A program made the translations under genes and the position numbers. A model generated the notes under the pieces. That model was given only the letters and a program-made list of their open reading frames with translations. It was not told the DNA's origin and searched no databases. A stretch of DNA of 50,158 nt from Candidatus Atopostipes pullistercoris (GTDB lineage: Bacteria; Bacillota; Bacilli; Lactobacillales; Carnobacteriaceae_A): assembly GCA_019116785.1 (NCBI GenBank), contig DXAZ01000086.1:1-50158 (forward strand). Direction: 5' to 3'. Position 1 is the stretch's first letter, and each line of letters starts with the position of its first letter. Positions 23,962 to 34,285 of this stretch are shown one piece after another.

Positions 23962-24003
23962 GTCACAATCCTTTCGTATTTTTATTGAGATTGATACACT
24001 TTA

Positions 24004-24032
24004 ATTGTAACCGTTATCTAAAAATAAAACAA
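24004..24032 (-). promoter_or_regulatory. dhaKLM promoter with embedded cre-like operator (24006-24019)
   Basis: Minus strand TTGTTT, 17-nt spacer, TACAAT; TGTAACCGTTATCT on plus matches TGWAANCGNTNWCA at 13/14. Confidence 0.6.
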
Positions 24033-24210
24033 ACATATACGATAATTTTTACTTAATTTTTTTCTAGTTACTCATAAGAAATAATCTGTATTATTACATT
24101 GTTCAGAAACAATTTTTATAAAACATTTTATTGGTTCATATTCAGATATTTATTCTTTTTAGACAAGAATACTATGGATGGACATATTTTTCTTAAAATC
24201 GTTTAAACAA

Positions 24211-24239
24211 TTGCTTTCTCATAAGGTTTATGGTAATAT
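24211..24239 (+). promoter_or_regulatory. Promoter for rpsF-ssb-rpsR
   Basis: TTGCTT, 17-nt spacer, TAATAT. Confidence 0.55.
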
Positions 24240-24267
24240 TTTCCGAGTGAGTAATAATTTAATTAAT

Positions 24268-24318
24268 TACTCCCCTTGCTCTTTTTATTAAAGAGCCGAA
24301 AAGACCAAAAGGAGGTGC
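24268..24318 (+). promoter_or_regulatory. rpsF leader: candidate S6:S18 autoregulatory RNA
   Basis: GCTCTTT-TTATT-AAAGAGC hairpin followed by CCGAAAAGACC; CCCCTT can pair with the AAGGAGG SD. Confidence 0.6.
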
Positions 24319-24324
24319 AATACG

Positions 24325-24636
24325 ATGAGTAAAACAGCCAAACATGAAATTTTGTATATTATTCGTCCTGACTTAGGTGATGATCAGAAAAAAGAATTAG
24401 TAGAACGCTTTGACGCTATTCTTACTGACAACGGAGCAGAAATTACAAAATCAGAATATTGGGATACAAATCGTAAATTTGCATATGAAATTGAAGGATA
24501 TACAGAAGGTGACTACTACGTAGTTAACTTAGATTCAACTTCAACAGATGCAATTAATGAATTTGATCGTTTAGCAAGAATTAACGATAACATTCTACGT
24601 CACATGATTGTTCGTTTAGACCATTTAGAAGACTAA
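24325..24636 (+). CDS. rpsF: 30S ribosomal protein S6
   Basis: [34 protein letters not shown]. Confidence 0.97.
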   Translation: MSKTAKHEILYIIRPDLGDDQKKELVERFDAILTDNGAEITKSEYWDTNRKFAYEIEGYTEGDYYVVNLDSTSTDAINEFDRLARINDNILRHMIVRLDHLED

Positions 24637-24648
24637 TAAGCTAAAAAA

Positions 24649-24664
24649 TGTTCCACGTGGAACA
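24649..24664. promoter_or_regulatory. parS centromere-like site
   Basis: TGTTCCACGTGGAACA, perfect 16-bp palindrome matching TGTTNCACGTGNAACA. Confidence 0.92.
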
Positions 24665-24684
24665 TTTATGAGAGGAGCTTTAGA

Positions 24685-25260
24685 TTGATTAACAATACTA
24701 CATTAGTAGGAAGACTTACAAGAGACCCTGAATTGCGTTATACAGGTAGTGGAATAGCTGTTGTGTCTTTTAATTTAGCAGTTGAAAGAAATTACACAAA
24801 TGCTCAAGGAGAAAGAGAAACAGACTTCATTAACTGTGTTGCATGGAGAGGACTTGCCGAAACTTTAGCAAACTTTTCTGTGAAAGGTTCTTTAATTGGT
24901 ATTACAGGATCTATTCAAACAAGAAATTATCAAAATAATGAAGGACGTACAGTTTATATAACTGAAGTTGTTGCAGATAATTTCCAAATGCTTGAACCGA
25001 AATCTGTTACTGATAGCAGACGTAATCAAACAGGTGGTGGTCAACAAGCAAGTAATAGTAACTATGGAAATAATCCAAATAGTTATAACAACAATTACTC
25101 GAACAATAATCAATCGCAACAGTCTAATAATGCATCGAATAAAAACACATCGAATAATAACGACAATCCATTTGCAAATATTGACTTCGGAAATAACGAA
25201 GATCCCTTTGAATCAAATGAAGACGTAACAGATATCTCAGATGATGATTTACCGTTTTGA
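24685..25260 (+). CDS. ssb: Single-stranded DNA-binding protein
   Basis: TTG start; [24 protein letters not shown]-rich linker; DDDLPF tail. Confidence 0.97.
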   Translation: MINNTTLVGRLTRDPELRYTGSGIAVVSFNLAVERNYTNAQGERETDFINCVAWRGLAETLANFSVKGSLIGITGSIQTRNYQNNEGRTVYITEVVADNFQMLEPKSVTDSRRNQTGGGQQASNSNYGNNPNSYNNNYSNNNQSQQSNNASNKNTSNNNDNPFANIDFGNNEDPFESNEDVTDISDDDLPF

Positions 25261-25288
25261 TTTACACTTATAAAAGGAGGAAATGAAT

Positions 25289-25522
25289 ATGGCTGGACGT
25301 CGTGGAGGAAGAAGAAGACGTAAAGTAGATTTTTTAGCAGCAAATCACATTGAATATGTCGATTATAAAGACGTTGATTTATTAAGTCGTTTCGTATCTG
25401 ACAGAGGTAGAATTTTACCACGTCGAGTTACTGGAACTTCTGCTAAAAACCAACGAAAAGTTTCTGCTGCAATTAAACGCGCTCGTATTATGGGCTTATT
25501 ACCATTTGTAACAGAAGAATAA
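25289..25522 (+). CDS. rpsR: 30S ribosomal protein S18
   Basis: [15 protein letters not shown]...IDYKDVDLL-like [27 protein letters not shown]; second ATG chosen for SD spacing. Confidence 0.96.
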   Translation: MAGRRGGRRRRKVDFLAANHIEYVDYKDVDLLSRFVSDRGRILPRRVTGTSAKNQRKVSAAIKRARIMGLLPFVTEE

Positions 25523-25549
25523 AAAATAACAAAAAATATTAAACAATAG

Positions 25550-25577
25550 GAGACTAGATTTTTTCTAGTCTCTTTTA
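25550..25577 (+). terminator. Rho-independent terminator after rpsR
   Basis: GAGACTAGA-TTTTT-TCTAGTCTCTTTT. Confidence 0.88.
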
Positions 25578-25995
25578 TTATCCTTATGCAAAAAATCAAT
25601 AGTTAATAATTATTTTGAAACTAACAATTTTCAATTAAGTTTTTTATGTGATTCTATGTTTTTATGAATGAAAAAGCATGAGAAAGTTTTTGGTTTTTAT
25701 ATTGAGAGTTACTGATTGTTTATTAGAAATAAGAGGATTGATTATAATTAATAAAATCATTAGTCTTAACAAAATAGTTGCTTCTTAATTTTAAGATGAG
25801 TTAAATTAATAGATGAAATTCTTTTAAAGATTCAAGTGGAACTTTTTAAAGAAATATTTTGTAGGTATTAGATAATATAGTGAAAAATGATAATTAGTTA
25901 TATAAGTAAAAAAATCGATAAATGAATGACGATTAAACTAAAAAATTAAAAAGCACTATAAAGTTTACAAAAATAATAACAATAAAAAATGATAA

Positions 25996-26011
25996 TGTTT
26001 CACGTGGAACA
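25996..26011. promoter_or_regulatory. Second parS-like site
   Basis: TGTTTCACGTGGAACA, matches TGTTNCACGTGNAACA. Confidence 0.92.
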
Positions 26012-26121
26012 TTTTGTGAAGAATAAATACTTATTAGTTAAATTTATTATATCTGGAGAAATGTGGAAATAAGAAGATAAAAGTGCTAAGATTAGTAAAG
26101 AAAATTCAAAAAGGAGTTCTT

Positions 26122-28113
26122 ATGAAACCGTTAAAAGATAAGCGATTAGCTTCTTTTTTTAAAATAGATTCATTAAATAAAGTAGTCTCATTAATAATCG
26201 CTATACAAATTTCTATAATCTTTATTTCAGTGGTTTTAAAACTATGGCTAGGTTTACTTGTCCTATTATTATTCATAATAATGGATGTCGTTTTGTGGCG
26301 GCTATCGGAGCGTGCCAGTGAAGACTTGAATTCTTATATATCAAATTTAAGTTATCGAATAAAACGTGGAGAACATGAAGCTATAATTAAACTTCCGATT
26401 GGAATTGTTATCTATAATGATGATTTTGAGATTGAATGGTTAAGTCCTTATTTACAAGCCGGTTCTAAAGATACTGAACCAATTATTGGTAGAAAAATAG
26501 AAGATGTTTTTGATGGCATTTTAGAAGCTATGGAAGAAGAGGCTCCAGAAAACAAAATAATAAAATGGCGTGACAATTATTATCGTATTAGAGTAGAAGA
26601 AGATATCCATGTTATTTATTTGGAGAATGTTTCATATTATATTCATATCCGAGAAGAATTAGAAAAAAATAGATCAGTAATCGGCTGGTTATTTTTAGAT
26701 AATTATGATGAATTAATTAAAGGATTAGATGATCGAGCAATTTCTAATTTTAATAGTTTATTGACGACTTATCTATCTAATTGGGCAAGGCAGCATAATA
26801 TTTATTATAAACGTATAGAAAATGATAAATACTTATTGCTATTAAGACACGATGAACTTGAACGATTAGAAGATGAAAATTTTAATATTGTAAATAACAT
26901 CAGAGATTATACATCTAAAAGAAATTTACCGTTGACAGTTAGTATTGGTGTTTCTTATGGTGAAGCTTCTTTTATCGAATTAGCTGAATTGTCTCAAAAA
27001 GATTTGGATTTGGCTTTAGGCCGAGGAGGAGATCAAGCTATTGTAAGAGAAGTGGGGCAAGAACCTCGCTATTATGGAGGGAATACGAATCCGATGGAAA
27101 AAAGAACGCGTGTTCGCTCTCGTATGATTAGTGAAGCACTCCAAGAACAAATAAAACAAGCACCAACTACTTATGTGATGGGTCATATGTTCCCAGATAT
27201 GGATGCAATTGGATCGTCTTTAGGTATAGCAAGAATTGCTATGATGCTTGGAAAAGATGCAAAGGTAATTATTGACCAAGAAAAAATTGGAAATGATATT
27301 AGTAATTTATTGGATGAAATTAGTAAATATCACGAAACAGCCAAAAATATTATTTCACCAGAGGAAGCATTTGAAGAAATTTCTCAAGAAGACTTAGTTG
27401 TGTTGGTAGATCATCACAAACCATCCATGTCCATAGCCCCTTATTTGAATGAGGAGACAAATAAAGTAGTGATTATTGACCATCACCGACGAGGAGATGA
27501 GTTCCCAGATAAACCAATTTTAGTTTATATCGAACCGTATGCTTCGTCGGCTTCAGAATTAATCACTGAACTATTTGAGTATGTTTCTTCAGATAGCAAC
27601 TCAATAAATCGTATTGAAGCAACAACTATGTTAGGTGGTATAATAGTAGATACGAATAACTTTAGTCTGAGAACTGGTTCTAGAACGTTTGATGCGGCAA
27701 GTTATTTACAATCAGTAGGAGCAAATACAACGACTATTCAACGAATGTTGAAAGAATCTCCAGAGAATTATTTAACAAGAATGGAAATTGTTAAAAATAT
27801 GGAATTTGTCACAAAAGGAATGGCAGTCGCTCATGGAGAAGAAAAGGATTATCATCGTCAAGTTATAGCAGCACAAGCAGCAGATACTATTCTTTCTATG
27901 ACTGATGTGGAAGCTTCTTTTGTTATTATACGTATAGATGAAGAAACAATAGGAGTAAGTGCCAGAAGTTTAGGCAAAGTTAATGTACAGCGAGTGATGG
28001 AGAAAATGGGTGGAGGCGGTCATTTAACAAATGCTGCTACACAAGTTAAAAATTCAACTATATTAGAAGTAAAAGAGCAGTTAAAACAAGCAATTGAAGA
28101 ATTAAATATTTAA
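26122..28113 (+). CDS. gdpP: Cyclic-di-AMP phosphodiesterase GdpP (PAS, degenerate GGDEF, DHH/DHHA1)
   Basis: [48 protein letters not shown]; start trimmed to the ATG at 26122. Confidence 0.95.
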   Translation: MKPLKDKRLASFFKIDSLNKVVSLIIAIQISIIFISVVLKLWLGLLVLLLFIIMDVVLWRLSERASEDLNSYISNLSYRIKRGEHEAIIKLPIGIVIYNDDFEIEWLSPYLQAGSKDTEPIIGRKIEDVFDGILEAMEEEAPENKIIKWRDNYYRIRVEEDIHVIYLENVSYYIHIREELEKNRSVIGWLFLDNYDELIKGLDDRAISNFNSLLTTYLSNWARQHNIYYKRIENDKYLLLLRHDELERLEDENFNIVNNIRDYTSKRNLPLTVSIGVSYGEASFIELAELSQKDLDLALGRGGDQAIVREVGQEPRYYGGNTNPMEKRTRVRSRMISEALQEQIKQAPTTYVMGHMFPDMDAIGSSLGIARIAMMLGKDAKVIIDQEKIGNDISNLLDEISKYHETAKNIISPEEAFEEISQEDLVVLVDHHKPSMSIAPYLNEETNKVVIIDHHRRGDEFPDKPILVYIEPYASSASELITELFEYVSSDSNSINRIEATTMLGGIIVDTNNFSLRTGSRTFDAASYLQSVGANTTTIQRMLKESPENYLTRMEIVKNMEFVTKGMAVAHGEEKDYHRQVIAAQAADTILSMTDVEASFVIIRIDEETIGVSARSLGKVNVQRVMEKMGGGGHLTNAATQVKNSTILEVKEQLKQAIEELNI

Positions 28114-28133
28114 TAAACATTGGAGGAATAGCA

Positions 28134-28589
28134 ATGGAAGTTATTTTATTAAAAGATGTAAAAGGAACTGGAAAAAAAGGAGAAATCCATGAAGTAGCTA
28201 ATGGGTATGCTCAAAATTATTTGATTAAAAATGGATTCGCAAAAGAAGCAACAGCAAGTGCTAAAAGTAAATTAAAAGCTCAAATTAAAGCTAAAAAACG
28301 TGACGAAGCTGAGATGTTAGAAGAAGCTAAAAAACAAAAAGAAATATTGGAAAATAATCCAGTAGAAATTTATGAAAAAGCTTCAGAAGATGGACGTTTA
28401 TTCGGTTCTATTACAACTAAAAAAATTGCAGATGCAATAAAAGAACAGTTAGATATTAGCGTAGATAAAAGAAAAATCACCCAAAAAATTCCAATGCGCT
28501 CTCTTGGTACGCAAAATGTTGAAGTAAAATTGCATAACCAAGTTACAGCAAGTCTAACCGTACGGGCTCTTTCAATAGAGGAAAAATAA
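28134..28589 (+). CDS. rplI: 50S ribosomal protein L9
   Basis: [31 protein letters not shown]. Confidence 0.97.
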   Translation: MEVILLKDVKGTGKKGEIHEVANGYAQNYLIKNGFAKEATASAKSKLKAQIKAKKRDEAEMLEEAKKQKEILENNPVEIYEKASEDGRLFGSITTKKIADAIKEQLDISVDKRKITQKIPMRSLGTQNVEVKLHNQVTASLTVRALSIEEK

Positions 28590-28597
28590 ATTATATA

Positions 28598-28640
28598 AGC
28601 TCTTGTTCTTAAAAGAAAACAGGAACAAGAGCTGTTTTTT
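28598..28640 (+). terminator. Rho-independent terminator after rplI
   Basis: AGCTCTTGTTC...GAACAAGAGCTGTTTTTT. Confidence 0.85.
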
Positions 28641-28674
28641 ATCAATTCTACAAGAATTAGATTACTAGGAGAGG

Positions 28675-30057
28675 ATGATATATTTGGCAATGGAGATGAT
28701 GGGAGATCGTATGCCTCCTCAAAATATTGAGGCAGAACAATCTGTATTAGGATCTATATTATTACAACCATCCGCACTAATTTCAGCAATGGAATTCATT
28801 CAAGCAAATGATTTTTATCGTCGATCTCACCAACTTATTTTTCAAGTAATGATTGAACTAAATGATAAAAATGAAGAAATTGATGTCATTACCGTAGCAA
28901 ACTTATTAGAAAGAAGTGGACAATTAGAAGATATAGGAGGTACCCCTTATTTAGCAGAACTATCAAATGTGGTACCTACTGCAGCGAACGTAGAGTATTA
29001 TGCCAAAATTGTTGAAGAGCGTTCGTTATTACGTCGACTTATTCAAGCTTCTACAGATATTATTTCAGATACCTATGAAGAATCAGAAGAAGTCTCTAGT
29101 CTCTTAGATCACGCCGAACAAAAGATTTTAGAAGTTTCGGAACGTAAAAATAGAAGTGGTTTTATAAAAATAAGTGATGTTCTTCGAGATAGTATGGAAG
29201 AAATTGATCAGTTATATAAAAACGATGAAGAAATTACAGGAATTTCTTCGGGCTATCGAGCTTTGGATTTAATGACAGCGGGTTTGCATGAAGATGAATT
29301 GATAATTTTGGCGGCTCGTCCTGGGGTGGGGAAAACCGCTTTTGCATTAAATATAGCTCAAAATATTGGAACCTCAACAGATGAAAATGTGGCTATTTTT
29401 AGTTTAGAGATGGGAGCTACCCAACTTGTTAACCGAATGCTTTGTGCAGAAGGAACGATAAATGCTAATCATTTACGTACAGGGAAATTAACTGAAGAAG
29501 AATTTGAAAAACTATTTGTAGCAATGGGAAGTCTATCTAAGGCAAATATATTTATTGATGATACTCCAGGAATTCGTGTTTCAGAAATTCGAGCTAAATC
29601 TCGACGTCTTATGCAAGAACGTGGTGGGATTGGTTTAATTATTATTGATTATTTACAATTAATTGAAGGTTCAGGGCGTGAATCTAGACAGCAAGAGGTT
29701 TCTGAAATTTCTCGACAATTAAAGAAATTAGCAATGGAGTTAAATGTCCCGGTTATTGCTATCTCACAACTTTCTCGTAGTGTGGAACAAAGACAAGATA
29801 AACGTCCAATTCTAAGTGATTTGCGAGAATCTGGCTCTTTAGAACAAGATGCTGATATCGTGGCTTTCTTGTATAGAGAAGATTATTATCGGACAGAGGA
29901 AGGCGAAGAGGAAGTTGAAGAAGATAATGTCGTTGAAGTATTAGTTGAAAAGAACCGATCAGGAGCACGAGGAACAGTAAAATTATTATTTATTAAAGAA
30001 TATAATAAATTCTCCTCTTTAACATATTATCCAGAAGATGAAATCGCTGGTGTATAA
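28675..30057 (+). CDS. dnaB: Replicative DNA helicase
   Basis: RMPPQNIEAEQSVLGSILL; LIILAARPGVGKTAFALNIAQN; SDLRESGSLEQDADIVAFLYR. Confidence 0.97.
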   Translation: MIYLAMEMMGDRMPPQNIEAEQSVLGSILLQPSALISAMEFIQANDFYRRSHQLIFQVMIELNDKNEEIDVITVANLLERSGQLEDIGGTPYLAELSNVVPTAANVEYYAKIVEERSLLRRLIQASTDIISDTYEESEEVSSLLDHAEQKILEVSERKNRSGFIKISDVLRDSMEEIDQLYKNDEEITGISSGYRALDLMTAGLHEDELIILAARPGVGKTAFALNIAQNIGTSTDENVAIFSLEMGATQLVNRMLCAEGTINANHLRTGKLTEEEFEKLFVAMGSLSKANIFIDDTPGIRVSEIRAKSRRLMQERGGIGLIIIDYLQLIEGSGRESRQQEVSEISRQLKKLAMELNVPVIAISQLSRSVEQRQDKRPILSDLRESGSLEQDADIVAFLYREDYYRTEEGEEEVEEDNVVEVLVEKNRSGARGTVKLLFIKEYNKFSSLTYYPEDEIAGV

Positions 30058-30061
30058 ATAA

Positions 30062-30106
30062 AAAGCTGCCCATCGTGACGAATAAATACACATAGGCAGC
30101 TTTTAA
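30062..30106. terminator. Terminator between dnaB and the convergent ytxH-like gene
   Basis: AAAAGCTGCC...GGCAGCTTTT. Confidence 0.75.
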
Positions 30107-30117
30107 AATATTTAAAA

Positions 30118-30417
30118 TTAATGATTTAATTCTTCTTCAATAGAGGAAATCGTTTCACGAAGTTCACGTTGGCGTTCATCTAAATGCGCCAATTCATTTT
30201 CAACTTCTCTTTCAGCTTCAAAGTAAGCTTCTTTAAAATCTTCTTTAAGATTATCTGCACCTGTTTTTACTGAATCTTTAGTTTCATTTGCCTTGTTTTG
30301 TAAATCTTTCCGAAGTTCTTTCCCTGATTTTGGAGCAAATAATAAAGCAATACCAGCAGAAAACAGACTAACTAAAATAAGTAGTGGCCAGTTGTTTTTT
30401 TTCATTTGTTCACGCAA
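30118..30417 (-). CDS. YtxH domain-containing protein
   Basis: LILVSLFSAGIALLFAPKSGKELRKDLQ, typical YtxH N-terminus. Confidence 0.85.
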   Translation of the reverse strand: MREQMKKNNWPLLILVSLFSAGIALLFAPKSGKELRKDLQNKANETKDSVKTGADNLKEDFKEAYFEAEREVENELAHLDERQRELRETISSIEEELNH

Positions 30418-30426
30418 CTTTCTATG

Positions 30427-30870
30427 TTATTTTTGATAACGCATTTTTTGTTTTTGTGCAGTTTTTTTGAATGCACGTTTAAAAGTTTTTATTATTTGAG
30501 GTCCATCTTCTTTTACTTCATTCACGATATTACTAGAAATTCCTTTAGTATATTCGCCTGCATGAGATTGTAAGTAACGAAGGGATGATTGGAATTGCCC
30601 ATTTTCATCCATAAAATCCTCAAAATAAACCATCTTCACTTCCGCTTCGTTTTGAATTCCTTCAACGCGTTGTGTGAGTAAGGTAATTCTTTCATTTAGA
30701 TGTTGGCTTTCTCGTGTATAATACTTTGTTTTTTGATCAATAACTTCATTTAAATAATCTACATTTTTAAGTGTAGGCTTAATTTTTTTATAAGTCATAA
30801 ATCCAACGATAATTAAAGCAACGATAGAAATCACTACAATAGAAATCGCAATAATGGTTCCAGTACTCAT
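30427..30870 (-). CDS. DUF948 domain-containing (YtxG-like) protein
   Basis: Single N-terminal TM plus coiled coil; paired with YtxH. Confidence 0.75.
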   Translation of the reverse strand: MSTGTIIAISIVVISIVALIIVGFMTYKKIKPTLKNVDYLNEVIDQKTKYYTRESQHLNERITLLTQRVEGIQNEAEVKMVYFEDFMDENGQFQSSLRYLQSHAGEYTKGISSNIVNEVKEDGPQIIKTFKRAFKKTAQKQKMRYQK

Positions 30871-31026
30871 AAAAGTCCCTCTTTTCTATAACTTTTTAGA
30901 TATTTTTATTAAATAATTGTTATTTTGTTTAAATTGAATTATCTTTAATATAACAATACCAAAAAAAGTAGTATTCTAAAAATGAAATGTGTGTATGAAT
31001 AAAAATAAAATAAGGAGCTAATAAAT

Positions 31027-31551
31027 TTGACAAACAATAATAATATGCATCCGTATTCTGAAAAACAAGAATCGAATCAAGAAAATGATACGGTTTTAAA
31101 ATTACCGGCCGTTGTAGATGGGGAAATTATTCCAATAGAAGAAATTGAAGATCCCATTTTTGCAGACAAAATTATTGGAGAAGGATTTGGTATTCGTCCA
31201 ACAGGTAAAACTATATATTCCCCCGTCAATGGCAAAGTAGAGCAGATTGCTTCGACAAAACATGCTATTTATCTTTCGACCTCTAATAATATTAAATTAT
31301 TAATTCATATTGGTTTAGACACCATTGAATTAAAAGGAAAAGGGTTTACCAGTAATATAAAAAAAGATATGATCGTTCAGCGAGGAGATAAATTAGTAGA
31401 GATTGATCCGAAGTTCATTATGGAGGAAGGCTATAATCCTGTGGTGGCTGTTGTTCTTTTAAATCGTCTAAATAACAGTGAGGTTTCTGTCTACCCAACA
31501 AAAGAAGCTATTGGAAATGAAACCATTGCTTTTAAAATAGCCTTGAAATAA
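31027..31551 (+). CDS. Stand-alone PTS glucose-type EIIA domain (Crr-like)
   Basis: AVVDGEIIPIEEIEDPIFADKIIGEGFGIRPTG; IHIGLDTIELKGKGF. Confidence 0.92.
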   Translation: MTNNNNMHPYSEKQESNQENDTVLKLPAVVDGEIIPIEEIEDPIFADKIIGEGFGIRPTGKTIYSPVNGKVEQIASTKHAIYLSTSNNIKLLIHIGLDTIELKGKGFTSNIKKDMIVQRGDKLVEIDPKFIMEEGYNPVVAVVLLNRLNNSEVSVYPTKEAIGNETIAFKIALK

Positions 31552-31592
31552 AAAGCGATAAAAGAGAATAAAAGCGCTATGAAAACGCTTAA

Positions 31593-31621
31593 TTGCAATA
31601 AGTAGCTCCCTATGTTATAAT
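31593..31621 (+). promoter_or_regulatory. walRK promoter
   Basis: TTGCAA, 17-nt spacer, TATAAT. Confidence 0.72.
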
Positions 31622-31697
31622 TTACAGATGAACAAATAGCATTCTCGAATCTAATATATGTTAATTATTGAGTCTTTTAAAAATGAGGAGAATCAGA

Positions 31698-32411
31698 ATG
31701 AAAAAAATATTAGTCGTAGACGATGAAAAACCAATTTCTGATATTATTAAATTTAACTTAGAAAAAGAAGGTTATGAAGTCGTTACTGCTTTTGATGGTG
31801 AAGAAGCACTTGAAAAGGTATTAGAGGAAGAGCCAGCTTTAATCATTTTAGATATCATGTTACCAAAAGTCGATGGACTAGAAGTCGTACGAGAAGTTCG
31901 AAAAAATTATGACATGCCTATTATTATGGTAACAGCTAAAGAGACAGAAATAGATAAAGTACTTGGCTTAGAGTTAGGGGCCGATGATTATGTAACCAAA
32001 CCTTTTTCAAATCGAGAGTTAGTTGCTCGAGTGAAAGCCAATTTACGTAGACAAAGTACGGTCCAAGCTACTGAAACTACAGATAAAGAATCAAATGACT
32101 TAGAGATAGGGGACATCACGATTCATTCAGATGCTTATTATGTCTCAAAGTTAGGTGAAACTATTGAATTAACTCATCGTGAATTTGAATTATTGTATTA
32201 TTTAGCTCGACATGTTGGTCAAGTGATGACGCGAGAACATTTACTTGAAGAGGTTTGGGATTTTGATTATTTAGGAGATGTTCGTACGGTAGATGTTACT
32301 ATCCGTCGTCTTCGTGAGAAAATTGAAGATAGCCCAAGTCATCCAAATTATATCATCACCCGTCGAGGAGTCGGCTACTATTTAAGGAACCCTGATAAAA
32401 TGGAGCTCTAA
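31698..32411 (+). CDS. walR: Two-component response regulator WalR (YycF)
   Basis: [38 protein letters not shown]; wHTH; operon context. Confidence 0.96.
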   Translation: MKKILVVDDEKPISDIIKFNLEKEGYEVVTAFDGEEALEKVLEEEPALIILDIMLPKVDGLEVVREVRKNYDMPIIMVTAKETEIDKVLGLELGADDYVTKPFSNRELVARVKANLRRQSTVQATETTDKESNDLEIGDITIHSDAYYVSKLGETIELTHREFELLYYLARHVGQVMTREHLLEEVWDFDYLGDVRTVDVTIRRLREKIEDSPSHPNYIITRRGVGYYLRNPDKMEL

Positions 32412-32416
32412 ATATT

Positions 32417-34285
32417 ATGAAAAAAATCCGGTTTTACCATACTTTAAATGCAAAAATAGTTATTATTATTGCTATGGTTATTATTTTCGCCCTGCAGTTA
32501 ATGGGGGCGAATTTTATTACTCAGACAGAGAAGCAATTGATTAGTAACTTTCAAGAAACACAAAAACTACAGATGAACTTTTTAGAAAACTCTTTTGCCC
32601 CTTACCTAGAGATGCACGAAAATCCTGATGAAGCTTCGGAAGATATTGACCCTGAAGAAGAAATTAATGCGTTGATTTCTGATTTCTCAGGTACTGGGAT
32701 TACGAGCTTAATCGTCGTAGATTCCAGTTTTGTTGTGATAGGTAATAGTGATACGATACAGCAAGTCGAAGTGGGGCAACTATTAAATGATGAAGATGTT
32801 CGAACTACGATATTGCAAGGGAGTTCGAGTTCAAAGCAAATTATTAACTCCCAGTTGAATGCTCGACGATGGCGCATGGTGGAGCCTGTATATTCATCAG
32901 GTGACTCTCAAGCTGTGATTGGTGCAATTGTAATGGAAAGTAATATTGAATCAATCTACGAACAAATTACAGATATCACGTTGATTTTTTTAAGAGCATC
33001 GCTTATCGCTATTCTCCTTTCTTCTATCCTTGCGAATATGGTTTCAAAAGCCATCACGGAACCTATAAAAGAAATGCAAATTAAAGCAAAAGCTATCGCT
33101 GAGGGAGATTATTCAGGAGATGTTACGATTTATGGAAATGATGAAATTGGCTTATTAGCCCAAAATATTAACGAACTTTCTGAAGAGGTAGAAACAGGAC
33201 AGCAGCGTATTGAAGCAGAACGACAGCGTCTAGACAGTGTGTTAAGTAATATGTCTGAAGGTGTCATTGCAACGAACCGACGAGGAGAGTTAGATGTGGC
33301 CAATAACATGGCTTCACAAATGCTGAATTTATCTAGAGATGAATTAGCTGGCCAAAATATCTTAGCTTTACTTGAAATAGAAGAAGATTATAGCTTGCGT
33401 GATTTAGTTGATCAAAAAGAAGATATTACTCTTAATATTGAATCTGAAGAAGAAGAGACCCTTCTTCGTGCATCATTTTCCGTAATTCAAGCAGATTCGG
33501 GATATATTAGTGGAATTGTGTGTGTATTACGAGATGTAACAGAAGAAGAAAAAGTTGAAGAAGAACGTAAAGAGTTTGTTTCTAATGTATCGCACGAATT
33601 GAGAACTCCGCTAACCAGTATGAGAAGTTATATCGAAGCATTAATTGATGGTGCTTGGAAAGATCCAGAATTAGCTCCTAGATTTTTAGATGTAGCGCAG
33701 TCTGAAACGGATCGTATGATTCGAATGATTCAAGACTTACTTCATTTATCACGGATTGATGCAGGTAAAAGTGAGTTACAAAAAGAGCTAATTGATATAA
33801 CCGCTTTGTTTACTCAGGTTTTAACCCGATTTGATATGCTACTGGATTCTGAAGAATATCGATTTAAAAATTATAAAATCGTAAAAAATATTATAGATGA
33901 AGCAATATTCGTTGATGTAGATTCAGATAAAATCGTTCAAGTATTAGATAATGTTATGAATAATGCGATTAAGTATTCTCCAGAAGGCGGGAAGATTACT
34001 TGTTCGATGTCTTTAAAAGATAATCAAGTTTTAATATCAGTGAGTGACGAAGGGATTGGTATTCCAACTGAAGACTTAGCACATATTTTTGATCGCTTCT
34101 ATCGAGTAGACCGTGCGCGCTCAAGAGCTATGGGAGGTACAGGTCTTGGGCTTGCGATTAGCCGTGAAGTTATTGAGCAACATGGCGGCGAAATTTGGGC
34201 AGAAAGTGTTGATCGGAATGGAACAACTTTCTATATCGCTCTTCCTTATGTTCCGTATGAAGAGGAGGAATGGGGATGGGATTAG
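32417..34285 (+). CDS. walK: Sensor histidine kinase WalK (YycG)
   Basis: HAMP, PAS, FVSNVSHELRTPLTSMRSYIEAL H-box, GGTGLGLAIS. Confidence 0.96.
   Translation: MKKIRFYHTLNAKIVIIIAMVIIFALQLMGANFITQTEKQLISNFQETQKLQMNFLENSFAPYLEMHENPDEASEDIDPEEEINALISDFSGTGITSLIVVDSSFVVIGNSDTIQQVEVGQLLNDEDVRTTILQGSSSSKQIINSQLNARRWRMVEPVYSSGDSQAVIGAIVMESNIESIYEQITDITLIFLRASLIAILLSSILANMVSKAITEPIKEMQIKAKAIAEGDYSGDVTIYGNDEIGLLAQNINELSEEVETGQQRIEAERQRLDSVLSNMSEGVIATNRRGELDVANNMASQMLNLSRDELAGQNILALLEIEEDYSLRDLVDQKEDITLNIESEEEETLLRASFSVIQADSGYISGIVCVLRDVTEEEKVEEERKEFVSNVSHELRTPLTSMRSYIEALIDGAWKDPELAPRFLDVAQSETDRMIRMIQDLLHLSRIDAGKSELQKELIDITALFTQVLTRFDMLLDSEEYRFKNYKIVKNIIDEAIFVDVDSDKIVQVLDNVMNNAIKYSPEGGKITCSMSLKDNQVLISVSDEGIGIPTEDLAHIFDRFYRVDRARSRAMGGTGLGLAISREVIEQHGGEIWAESVDRNGTTFYIALPYVPYEEEEWGWD

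Noticed and set aside
25020-25200. Asn/Gln-rich repeat in ssb
   Set aside because: Normal intrinsically disordered SSB linker before the DDDLPF tail.
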